From Caulobacteraceae bacterium (GTDB lineage Bacteria > Pseudomonadota > Alphaproteobacteria > Caulobacterales > Caulobacteraceae), in assembly GCA_004144935.1 (NCBI GenBank), contig SDZP01000226.1, positions 1 to 5,783 of the forward strand: 5,783 bases of DNA, written 5' to 3'. Under the pieces are notes generated by a model. That model did no database searches. It saw nothing but the letters and a program-made list of their open reading frames with translations, and was not told the DNA's origin. Shown here piece after piece: positions 1 to 5,558 of this stretch (the first letter of the stretch is position 1; each line of letters opens with the position of its first letter). The position numbers were made by a program, and so were the translations under genes.

Positions 1-67
1 GGCAGCCGGACAGCAGGACGGCGCAGGCGGCCAAGGCGAGGGGCAGGGTCGGAAGGCGGCGGGTCAT
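1..67 (-). CDS. Lipoprotein precursor, N-terminal fragment
   Basis: An ATG at 65-67 on the minus strand opens a frame that runs off the left edge, so only 22 codons are visible. The peptide starts with a basic segment (MTRR), continues with a hydrophobic stretch rich in Leu and Ala, and reaches LLSGC at residues 18-22. This is a textbook lipobox, with Cys22 as the expected lipidation and signal peptidase II cleavage site, so the mature protein should be membrane-anchored in the envelope. An AGGAG ribosome-binding site lies 6 nt upstream of the ATG and fixes the start. The gene follows the hybrid kinase on the same strand after a 130-nt gap and could be cotranscribed with it or have its own promoter. 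The mature domain lies outside the window, so its function cannot be named. Confidence is high that this is a lipoprotein gene. Confidence 0.75.
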   Translation of the reverse strand, partial: MTRRLPTLPLALAACAVLLSGC

Positions 68-73
68 GGGATA

Positions 74-78
74 CTCCT
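74..78 (-). promoter_or_regulatory. Shine-Dalgarno site of the lipoprotein gene
   Basis: On the minus strand this reads AGGAG, a strong match to the anti-16S consensus, with 6 nt between it and the ATG at 67. It supports the start of the truncated lipoprotein gene. The rest of the 130-nt gap (68-197) between the kinase stop and this gene shows no convincing terminator hairpin and no clear -35/-10 pair. Confidence 0.7.
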
Positions 79-197
79 GTGGGCCGACACTGGACTGATG
101 CGGGGGCGGAAGACCAGAGCCTGACGGGGCGGCGCGGCGGTTCGATGGCCGGGGGCGTCATCTCAACGCGTCGATTTTCATCACCATTTCCGGTGGA

Positions 198-2564
198 TCA
201 GCCGGGCTCGATGGCTTCCGCAGGTCTGGCGTGGATGGCCAGGGTGCTGGCCAGGACGTCGAGGGTGTAGGGCTTGCGCAGCAGCGGCCAGGGCGTCTTC
301 TCGGCGTCGTCGAGGGCCTCGCCAGTGTAGCCGCTGGTCAGCAGCACCGGCAGGCCGGGGCGCAGGACGCTGGCCTCACGGGCCAGGTCGACGCCGTTGC
401 GGGGGCCTGGCATGACCACGTCGGTCATGATCAGGTCGAGATCGGGCTCGGCCCGCAGCACCACCAGGGCCATCTCGACGGTGTCGGCGAAGCTGATCCG
501 GTGGCCGAGTTCCCGCAGCATGGCCTGGGCCAGCTCGGCGACGTCCGGGTCGTCCTCGACCAGCAGCACATGCAGGGGCCGCGCCTCGCCGGGCGCGATG
601 ACCGGGTCAGGGGCGGTCTCGACCGCGCTGGTCAGGGGCAGGAAGATGGAGACGGTGGCGCCCGCCCCCGGCGCGCTCTCGATCTCGGCCCCCCCGCCGC
701 TCTGGCTGGCGAAGCCGTAGACCTGGCTGAGGCCGAGGCCGGTGCCCTTGCCGACCGGCTTGGTGCTGAAGAAGGGCTCGAACACCCGCGCCACGGTAGC
801 CGGATCCATGCCGACGCCCTGGTCGCGCACGCTGATGCGCAGGCAGGGGCCCGGCAGGGTCTCGCCGATGCCCTGTTCGACCACGCGGCTGGAGAGGGTG
901 ATCACCCCGCCGGCCTCCATGGCGTCGCGGGCGTTGACCAGCAGGTTCATCAGGGCGGCGTCCAACTGGGCCGGGTCGATCAGCACCCGGGCGTCCGGGG
1001 CCTCCAGGCCGAGGTCCAGCATGTAACGCTCACCGAGCGCGCGGCCGTAGAGCTGGGCGCTTTCGCGGATGGCGGCGTCGATCGCCAGCACCTCGGTGCG
1101 CAGGGGCTGGCGACGGGAGAAGGCCAGCAGCTGGCGGGTCAGCCGTTCGCCGCGCTGGGCAGCGTCCAGGGCGGCCTTGGCCAGGCGCTCGGTGCGGGTC
1201 TGGTCGCCGGGATGGCGCTGGACGATGTCGAGGGCGCCGATGATGACCGTCAGCAGGTTGTTGAAGTCGTGGGCGACGCCGCCCGTCAGTTGGCCCAGCG
1301 CCTCCAGCTTCTGCGACTGGATGAGGGCGGCCTGGGCCAGGTCGCGCTCGCCCATGGCCGCCTCGACCCGCTCGGTCAGCAGGTCGTTGAGCCGCTGCAG
1401 GTCGGCCTCGACCTGCTTGGCCTCGGTGACGTCGAAGGCGATGCCAGCGAAGCCCGCGAACTCACCCTGCGGCGACAGCCGGGGCTGGGAGAAGCTGCGC
1501 AGCCAGCGCCATTCGCCGTCGGCGCGGCGATAGCGGGCCTCCAGCACGAAGGGCTTGCGGCTGGCCTCGCCGGCCATCTGTTCGCGCAGCACGCGGTTGA
1601 GGTCGTCGGGGTGCAGCCGGGCGCGCCAGTCGAGCTTGAGGGCCGCCTCGTAGCCGTCGCCGACGAAGTCGACGTAGGCGACGTTGACGAACTCCCGCGC
1701 GCCGCCGGGTTGCGAGACCCACAGCAGGGCCGGGGCGCTGTCGGCCAGGGCGCGGAAGCGGGCCTCGCTCTCGCGGACCTGCTCGGCCGCGCGATGACGG
1801 TCCGTAACATCGAGATTGTAGCCGACCAGGCGAACCGCCTTGCCCGAGGCGTCGCGATAGACCTGGCCGCGGGCGTGGATCCAGCGCTCCTCACCGTCCG
1901 AACCGATGCTGCGGTAGTCGATATGGTAGACGCGGCCGTTGGCGATGGCCTGGGCGTTGGCGTCCTTCAGCCGCTGACGGTCATCGGGATGGACCCGGTC
2001 CAGCAGGTTCGCATAGGCGGGCTGCCTGTCGTCCGGCGTGATGCCGAGGTTCTGGTAGACGCCTTGCGACCAGTCGCCCCGGCCGGTCGTCAGGTCCCAG
2101 TCCCAGAGCCCCAGCCCTCCGGCCGCCTCAGCCAGCTTCAGCCGCCCCTCCGCCTCGGCCCGCGCCTGGGTTTCAAGCCGCATCCGCACCAGGGCGGCGC
2201 GCGCGGAGGCGGATACCAGGATGGTCACGGCGCCGGAGAGGGCGAACAGGATCAGGGTGCCGTTCGAGGTGCGGGTGGCGCCAAATGGCGCCAGGACGCC
2301 AAAGGCCAGGGCCAGCAGCAGTGCGCCCCAACCCCAGCGCTGGCCGGCGTAGAGGGTGGCGATGATGAAGACCGGAAAGTAGGAGGACGAGGCGTTGAAG
2401 GCGTTGTGCGACCCGACCAGCACCAGCCGCAGGCCAAACGCCATGAGGAACGCCAGCGCCGTCACGGCCGTTGCGCTGGCCAGCGACGGCGGCTTCAACG
2501 GGATCACCCGCCAGAGGATCGGTTCGGCGTCCGGTCCGAAGAGATTGATGGGGAAGCGACCCAT
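198..2564 (-). CDS. Membrane-bound PAS hybrid sensor histidine kinase
   Basis: This 788-residue protein should autophosphorylate on a histidine and pass the phosphate to its own receiver. Residues about 30-120 hold four hydrophobic segments resembling the DUF4118 (KdpD-like) membrane bundle. Two PAS domains of the PAS_3 type follow at about 143-260 and 264-385, each with an HPDD motif, then a helical linker. The HisKA motif GGVAHDFNN carries the phospho-acceptor His432. The ATPase domain shows an N box (N544, D547), G1 (DQGVGM, 581-586), an F box (FEPFFSTK, 595-602) and G2 (GTGLGLS, 607-613). The C-terminal receiver (about 665-780) has acidic E670/D671/D672, phospho-acceptor D715, T743 and K764, so every key residue is present. 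The PAS domains lack the flavin-binding GRNCRFLQ motif, so it is not a LOV photoreceptor; the signal is unknown. GGAG lies 4 nt before the ATG, a slightly short spacing. No HPt or separate output regulator is next to it, so it probably signals to a partner encoded elsewhere (inference). Confidence 0.93.
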   Translation of the reverse strand: MGRFPINLFGPDAEPILWRVIPLKPPSLASATAVTALAFLMAFGLRLVLVGSHNAFNASSSYFPVFIIATLYAGQRWGWGALLLALAFGVLAPFGATRTSNGTLILFALSGAVTILVSASARAALVRMRLETQARAEAEGRLKLAEAAGGLGLWDWDLTTGRGDWSQGVYQNLGITPDDRQPAYANLLDRVHPDDRQRLKDANAQAIANGRVYHIDYRSIGSDGEERWIHARGQVYRDASGKAVRLVGYNLDVTDRHRAAEQVRESEARFRALADSAPALLWVSQPGGAREFVNVAYVDFVGDGYEAALKLDWRARLHPDDLNRVLREQMAGEASRKPFVLEARYRRADGEWRWLRSFSQPRLSPQGEFAGFAGIAFDVTEAKQVEADLQRLNDLLTERVEAAMGERDLAQAALIQSQKLEALGQLTGGVAHDFNNLLTVIIGALDIVQRHPGDQTRTERLAKAALDAAQRGERLTRQLLAFSRRQPLRTEVLAIDAAIRESAQLYGRALGERYMLDLGLEAPDARVLIDPAQLDAALMNLLVNARDAMEAGGVITLSSRVVEQGIGETLPGPCLRISVRDQGVGMDPATVARVFEPFFSTKPVGKGTGLGLSQVYGFASQSGGGAEIESAPGAGATVSIFLPLTSAVETAPDPVIAPGEARPLHVLLVEDDPDVAELAQAMLRELGHRISFADTVEMALVVLRAEPDLDLIMTDVVMPGPRNGVDLAREASVLRPGLPVLLTSGYTGEALDDAEKTPWPLLRKPYTLDVLASTLAIHARPAEAIEPG

Positions 2565-2568
2565 ACGG

Positions 2569-2572
2569 CTCC
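2569..2572 (-). promoter_or_regulatory. Shine-Dalgarno site of the hybrid kinase gene
   Basis: The minus strand reads GGAG, then CCGT, then the ATG at 2564. The 4-nt spacing is at the short end of normal, but no better site precedes a nearby in-frame start. The protein from this ATG has a sensible cytoplasmic lead-in of about 28 residues before the first membrane segment, which favours this start. Confidence 0.45.
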
Positions 2573-2596
2573 GATACGTCAGTCAGCCCGCGACGG

Positions 2597-2628
2597 CTTG
2601 TCACAAGGATGAACGACCATAACTATGG
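2597..2628. promoter_or_regulatory. Paired palindromes in the divergent control region
   Basis: Two small inverted repeats lie between the divergent kinase and hydrolase genes. CTTGTCACAAG (2597-2607) is a perfect 5-bp inverted repeat around one base. CCATAACTATGG (2617-2628) has 5-bp arms around AC. Their centres are about 20.5 bp apart, close to two helical turns, so both would face the same side of the DNA. They also overlap the candidate plus-strand promoter. This would fit an operator for a dimeric regulator, but 5-bp arms arise easily by chance and no regulator gene lies beside them, so the call is tentative. Confidence 0.25.
2598..2626 (+). promoter_or_regulatory. Weak candidate promoter for the hydrolase gene
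   Basis: TTGTCA (2598-2603) matches the sigma-70 -35 consensus at five of six bases. After a 17-nt spacer comes AACTAT (2621-2626), which matches the -10 consensus at only three of six. Transcription would begin near 2633, just upstream of a good Shine-Dalgarno site at 2638-2641. The -10 is poor, so this remains a candidate. Confidence 0.25.
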
Positions 2629-2648
2629 GGCGCAAGAGAGGTTCACCA

Positions 2649-2720
2649 ATGGCCGACCCGTTCGATACTTGCGCCGCCTCCGGGGATTCGCGCCCGGCCG
2701 GCGCCCGAGCCGGCGTCTGA
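2649..2720 (+). other. Possible 23-codon upstream ORF before the hydrolase
   Basis: An ATG at 2649 is preceded by GAGG (within AGAGAGG, 2635-2641) at an ideal 7-nt spacing, better initiation context than any start of the hydrolase itself. The frame runs 23 codons to a TGA at 2718-2720. It is in the same reading frame as the hydrolase, whose first possible start (TTG at 2727) comes 6 nt after this stop. The peptide (MADPFDTCAAS...) has no signal-peptide or family features. It could be a coupled leader peptide, a former longer N-terminus cut by a stop, or chance. I would not call it a proven gene. Confidence 0.25.
2685..2689. promoter_or_regulatory. GANTC (CcrM-type) site upstream of the hydrolase
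   Basis: GATTC lies 38 bp before the hydrolase start. GANTC is the CcrM adenine methylation site in Caulobacter-type alphaproteobacteria and can make promoters respond to the cell cycle through GcrA. The site is visible; methylation and regulation are inference. Nearby, GCCGGC at 2697-2702 and again at 2709-2714 could form a 6-bp hairpin in the leader RNA. Confidence 0.4.
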
Positions 2721-2726
2721 GGGACC

Positions 2727-3983
2727 TTGCGGCTGACCCGATCCCCTGATTTTCGGCGCCCTGAGGCGCGCTTCCGGGCCATGGCGGCGCTGGTCGTCAT
2801 TGCGCTCGCCGCGGCCGCCTGCGCCTCCGACTTTTCCGTGCGCGCCGGAGAGGGCCGCGAGCGGGGCGCGGCGGCGCTGACGCGGGGCTTCGGCCAGGTC
2901 GCCTTCCGCCGGCTGACCGCCGACATGGACCCGGCCATGATGGCCCTGGCCAGACGGCACGATGGCGTCGCCAGCACCGACTACTGGGGACGGATCCCCG
3001 GCTGGGAAAGCTACAACCTGGCCAGGCTGCCGGTGCTGGGCGTCGGGACGATGACCGAGGACGAGGCGCGGCTGATCAACGCCCTGCAGAAGGCCGCCGC
3101 CGAACCGCCGCCGCCGGCCCGGCCGTTCATCCTCAAGGCCGGGGCCGAGGACCGCGCCGCCGCCATCCGCTGCCTGACCCAGGCCATCTACTACGAGGCG
3201 GCGGTCGAGCCGCTGGCCGGACAGCAGGCCGTGGCCCAGACGGTGCTCAACCGGGTGCGGCATCCAGGCTATCCCAAGAGCGTCTGCGGGGTGGTCTACC
3301 AGGGGGCCCTGCGCAAGACCGGCTGCCAGTTCAGCTTCACCTGCGACGGCTCCCTGGCCCGTGAACCGAATCCCACCATCTGGGCGCGGGCCGAGCGGCT
3401 GGCGATCCAGGCGCTGGGCGGCTACGTCGAGAAGTCGGTGGGCACGGCGACGCACTACCACGCCGACTATGTGTCGCCCTACTGGGCCCCGACCCTCTAC
3501 AAGATCACCCAGATCGGTCGGCATATCTTCTATCGCTGGACCGGGCCCTGGGGCCTGCCGCCGGCCTTCAACGGCAAGTACGCCGGCGGCGAGGCCAACC
3601 TGACGGCGGCCATCCTGGAGGGACTGGACGCCCGCATCCAGGGCGAGGGGCTGACCCCGGACAGTGTCGCGGGGGTGAGCCTGATCAACGCCACGACGCG
3701 GACGGTGGTGCTGTCGGTGGGCGGGGTGGACCAGACCTACACCATGGCCGGACCGGCGGCCCCCGGGCAGGAGACGCTACACACGCCCGGCGTGCTGACG
3801 CCCGCCCGGCGGCCGCCGACGCCGGAGGAGATCGCCGACATCAACGCCAAGCTGAAGGCCATCGAGGAGGACCCCGACGCGCCGATCAGCACCGCGCCAA
3901 AGGTGGCGGCTCAGGCGCCGAAGGCGGAGCCGGGGGCGGCGCAGCCGGGGGACCTGCCGATCGGGAAACGGAAGCCAGAGTAG
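2727..3983 (+). CDS. Exported SleB/CwlJ-type cell-wall hydrolase
   Basis: This 418-residue protein should cleave peptidoglycan in the envelope. A basic N-terminus leads to a hydrophobic run at residues 19-31 ending in AAAACAS: it fits signal peptidase I cleavage after ACA (31-33), or less well a lipobox at Cys32. The SleB-like Hydrolase_2 domain spans about 143-270. It contains AIYYEA with likely catalytic Glu157, then QQAVAQTVLNRVRHPGYP, CQFSFTCDG (Cys200, Cys206) and THYHADYVSPYW (His243, His245). The C-terminus from about 354 is rich in Pro and Ala and probably disordered. The family was named from spore cortex lysis, but it is common in non-sporulating alphaproteobacteria, where it would act on growing wall. 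The start is uncertain. TTG at 2727 keeps the basic n-region, but its GAGGGA (2719-2724) is only 2 nt away; ATG at 2781 lacks both a close ribosome site and a basic n-region. The gene is divergent from the kinase and convergent with the acetyltransferase. Confidence 0.88.
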   Translation: MRLTRSPDFRRPEARFRAMAALVVIALAAAACASDFSVRAGEGRERGAAALTRGFGQVAFRRLTADMDPAMMALARRHDGVASTDYWGRIPGWESYNLARLPVLGVGTMTEDEARLINALQKAAAEPPPPARPFILKAGAEDRAAAIRCLTQAIYYEAAVEPLAGQQAVAQTVLNRVRHPGYPKSVCGVVYQGALRKTGCQFSFTCDGSLAREPNPTIWARAERLAIQALGGYVEKSVGTATHYHADYVSPYWAPTLYKITQIGRHIFYRWTGPWGLPPAFNGKYAGGEANLTAAILEGLDARIQGEGLTPDSVAGVSLINATTRTVVLSVGGVDQTYTMAGPAAPGQETLHTPGVLTPARRPPTPEEIADINAKLKAIEEDPDAPISTAPKVAAQAPKAEPGAAQPGDLPIGKRKPE

Positions 3984-3990
3984 GGGCAGT

Positions 3991-4013
3991 TCCCTCCCCC
4001 CTTCGGAGAGGGA
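3991..4013. terminator. Terminator-like hairpin between convergent genes
   Basis: The 33-nt gap between the hydrolase stop (3981-3983) and the acetyltransferase stop (4017-4019) contains TCCCTC (3991-3996) and its complement GAGGGA (4008-4013), a 6-bp stem. The loop holds CTTCGG (4001-4006), which in RNA is the very stable C(UUCG)G tetraloop, so alternative bulged pairings inside the stem are possible. It could stop transcription from both sides. Neither strand has a U-tract after the stem, so it is not a classic intrinsic terminator. Confidence 0.45.
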
Positions 4014-4016
4014 GGA

Positions 4017-4499
4017 TCAGAGGCCGAACGCTCTTGCGTAGGTGATGCCCAGGGGTTGCGAGAGCGCGCCGGGCGCCAGCTCCAGCGCCATGAAGCCCGG
4101 CCCGTTGAATGGCGACGTCACCACCTTCGCCAAGTCCGCGCTGTAACCCACGCGGGGATAATAGGCCGGATGGCCCAGCAGGATCACCGCCTCGATCCCG
4201 GCCGCCGCCAGCCGGCGGTGACCCTCTTCCATCAGCGCGGTTCCGAGCCCGGTCTTCTGCCGGCCGGGCTCTACCGACAGCGGGGCCAGGGCCGCCAGCC
4301 GGCGACCGTTGTCGGTCACGAGCGGACTGAAGAGGATGTGGCCGACGACCGCGCCGTCGTCGGCCGCGACCAGTTCGAGCAGGGCGTCGCCGTCGGCGCG
4401 CAGGGCCTCGACCAGCTGCGCCTCTTCCGCCTGGCCGAACGCCGCCGCGACGACCGCATGGATGGCGGCGTGGTCGGCGGGCGCGGCCGGCCGGATCAT
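4017..4499 (-). CDS. GNAT-family N-acetyltransferase (YhbS-like)
   Basis: A complete single-domain GNAT enzyme of 160 residues from the ATG at 4499, or 161 from the GTG just before it. It should transfer an acetyl group from acetyl-CoA to an amine; the substrate cannot be read from sequence. With GTG as residue 1, the N-terminus MIRPA is the usual first strand. LAPLSVEPGRQKTGLGTALM (72-91) is motif A, with the acetyl-CoA pyrophosphate loop Q82-K-T-G-L-G87. ILLGHPAYYPRVGY (107-120) is the conserved late segment of YhbS-like members, with His111 where many relatives have Asp. The start overlaps the trxB stop (TGATG with the ATG, or GTGA with the GTG) and has no close Shine-Dalgarno site, so it is probably translated by coupling after trxB in one operon. 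Whether it shares a redox role with trxB is unknown. Confidence 0.88.
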   Translation of the reverse strand: MIRPAAPADHAAIHAVVAAAFGQAEEAQLVEALRADGDALLELVAADDGAVVGHILFSPLVTDNGRRLAALAPLSVEPGRQKTGLGTALMEEGHRRLAAAGIEAVILLGHPAYYPRVGYSADLAKVVTSPFNGPGFMALELAPGALSQPLGITYARAFGL

Positions 4500-5506
4500 C
4501 ACCAGACGCCGATCTTCTGCGCCTCGACGTGGCTGATCGGGTGGTGGGCCTTGTCGTGGTCCTGCTCTGCCAGGAAGCGCACGGCCTCCAGGGCGGCCAT
4601 GCAGCCCATGCCTGCGGCGGTGACGGCCTGGCGGTAGATGTCGTCGGTGACGTCGCCGGCCGCGTAGACGCCGGGAATGGCGGTGGAGGCCGTGCCGGGC
4701 TGGACCTTCAGGTAGCTGCCCGAATGCATTTCCAGCTGGCCGGCGAACAGTTCGGAGGAGGGGGCGTGGCCGATGGCGATGAAGACGCCGTCGGCGGCGA
4801 GATCGCGGGTCTCGCCGGTCTTCACCGATTTCAGCCGCACGCCGGTGACTCCCATGGGGTCCGTTTCGCCCGTCACCTCGTCGATGACATGGTCCCAGAC
4901 CACCTCGATCTTCGGATGGGCGAACAGGCGCTCCTGCAGGATTTTCTCGGCCCGCAGCTCGTCCTTGCGGTGCACCAGGGTGACCTTCGACGCGAAATTG
5001 GTGAGGAACAGGGCCTCTTCCACCGCCGTGTTGCCGCCGCCGACCACGACCACCGCCTTGTTGCGGTAGAAGAAGCCGTCACAGGTCGCGCAGGCGCTAA
5101 CCCCGAAGCCCTGGAACTTCGCCTCGCTGTCGATGCCCAGCCACTTGGCCTGGGCGCCGGTGGCGATGATCAGGGTCTCGGCCAGCCATTCCTCGCCGCT
5201 GTCGCACTTGATGTGGAAGGGGCGTTTGGAGAGGTCGGCGGAGAGAACGATGTCGCTGACGAACTCGGTCCCCACATGCTCGGCCTGGGCCTTCATCTGG
5301 TCCATCAGCCAGGGGCCCTGGATGACGTCGGCGAAGCCCGGGTAATTCTCGACGTCGGTGGTGATGGTCAGCTGGCCGCCCGGCTGGATGCCGGCGATCA
5401 GCACCGGGTTCAGCAGCGCGCGGGCGGCGTAGATGGCGGCGGTGTAGCCGGCGGGGCCTGAACCGATGATCAGGCAGCGGGTGGTGCGGGGCGTGGGGCT
5501 CGACAT
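4499..5506 (-). CDS. trxB: Thioredoxin reductase (NADPH)
   Basis: A full-length 335-residue low-molecular-weight thioredoxin reductase, which moves electrons from NADPH through FAD and a dithiol to thioredoxin in the cytoplasm. From the ATG at 5506: the FAD-binding GSGPAG is at residues 15-20 and GGQL at 43-46. The redox-active CATC is Cys139-Cys142 followed by DG. The NADPH-binding GGGNTA is at 156-161 with HRKDELRA at 179-186. The second FAD motif AAGDVTD is at 282-288, then the conserved YRQAVTAAGMGCMAA. Nothing is missing. An open frame continues 67 codons further upstream to 5707, but that extension is Ser/Pro/Thr-rich, unlike any TrxB, and is antisense to the glycine-zipper gene; the family's normal length and the -10 element at 5514-5519 support the start used here. 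The acetyltransferase gene follows with overlapping stop and start. Confidence 0.96.
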   Translation of the reverse strand: MSSPTPRTTRCLIIGSGPAGYTAAIYAARALLNPVLIAGIQPGGQLTITTDVENYPGFADVIQGPWLMDQMKAQAEHVGTEFVSDIVLSADLSKRPFHIKCDSGEEWLAETLIIATGAQAKWLGIDSEAKFQGFGVSACATCDGFFYRNKAVVVVGGGNTAVEEALFLTNFASKVTLVHRKDELRAEKILQERLFAHPKIEVVWDHVIDEVTGETDPMGVTGVRLKSVKTGETRDLAADGVFIAIGHAPSSELFAGQLEMHSGSYLKVQPGTASTAIPGVYAAGDVTDDIYRQAVTAAGMGCMAALEAVRFLAEQDHDKAHHPISHVEAQKIGVW

Positions 5507-5513
5507 GGGGCCT

Positions 5514-5519
5514 GATATA
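5514..5519 (-). promoter_or_regulatory. Candidate trxB -10 element (possibly leaderless mRNA)
   Basis: On the minus strand TATATC ends 7 nt before the trxB ATG, so transcription would begin at or next to the A of the start codon. Leaderless mRNAs are common in Caulobacter. The only ribosome-site-like sequence is AGG followed by CCCC and then ATG, too short and too close to be convincing. No good -35 is found 16-18 nt upstream. A GANTC site (5525-5529) sits just upstream of this -10. Confidence 0.4.
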
Positions 5520-5524
5520 GGGTC

Positions 5525-5529
5525 GATTC
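5525..5529. promoter_or_regulatory. GANTC (CcrM-type) site at the trxB promoter
   Basis: GATTC lies 5 bp upstream of the candidate trxB -10, in the spacer region where GcrA-type control sites are known in Caulobacter. The flanks do not fully match the extended motif I recall for that regulator. Methylation and control are inference. Confidence 0.4.
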
Positions 5530-5543
5530 CGTTCCGGCGCGAT

Positions 5544-5548
5544 GGGAG
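5544..5548 (+). promoter_or_regulatory. Shine-Dalgarno site of the glycine-zipper gene
   Basis: GGGAG lies 10 nt before the GTG at 5559. It favours that GTG over the in-frame ATG at 5505, which would overlap the trxB start on the other strand and add an unrelated basic extension. Confidence 0.45.
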
Positions 5549-5551
5549 ACG

Positions 5552-5556
5552 GACTC
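5552..5556. promoter_or_regulatory. GANTC (CcrM-type) site before the glycine-zipper gene
   Basis: GACTC is the second GANTC in the 52-bp gap between trxB and the glycine-zipper gene, 23 bp from the first. It lies between the ribosome-binding site and start codon of the plus-strand gene, so it may act on trxB, on the plus-strand gene, or on neither. Confidence 0.35.
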
Positions 5557-5558
5557 GG

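Noticed and set aside
68..197. A terminator or small gene between the kinase and the lipoprotein gene
   Set aside because: The only hairpin after the kinase stop has a 4-bp stem, and the short frames present lack ribosome sites.
1376..1894. A 172-codon minus-strand frame inside the kinase gene
   Set aside because: It is the kinase coding strand read in another frame, Arg/Ser/Pro-rich and without any motif.
231..2612. A 793-codon plus-strand open frame opposite the kinase gene
   Set aside because: It mirrors the kinase codons on the other strand. Its translation is Gly/Gln/His/Asp-rich with no recognisable domain, as expected from a GC-rich antisense frame, while the kinase shows every conserved motif.
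2609..2749. A 46-codon Arg-rich frame in the hydrolase leader
   Set aside because: Its only ribosome-site-like bases (AAGG) touch the ATG, and the peptide is low-complexity and basic with no family resemblance. A frameshift joining it to the hydrolase cannot be shown from one sequence.
2643..3524. A 293-codon minus-strand open frame opposite the hydrolase gene
   Set aside because: It is an antisense shadow with no domain. The plus-strand frame carries the SleB-type motifs and a signal peptide.
4056..4637. A 193-codon plus-strand frame opposite the acetyltransferase
   Set aside because: It is Arg/Gln/His-rich with no domain and crosses the junction of two well-supported genes on the other strand.
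4529..5461. A 310-codon plus-strand open frame opposite trxB
   Set aside because: It is an antisense shadow; trxB has all FAD, NADPH and CATC motifs.
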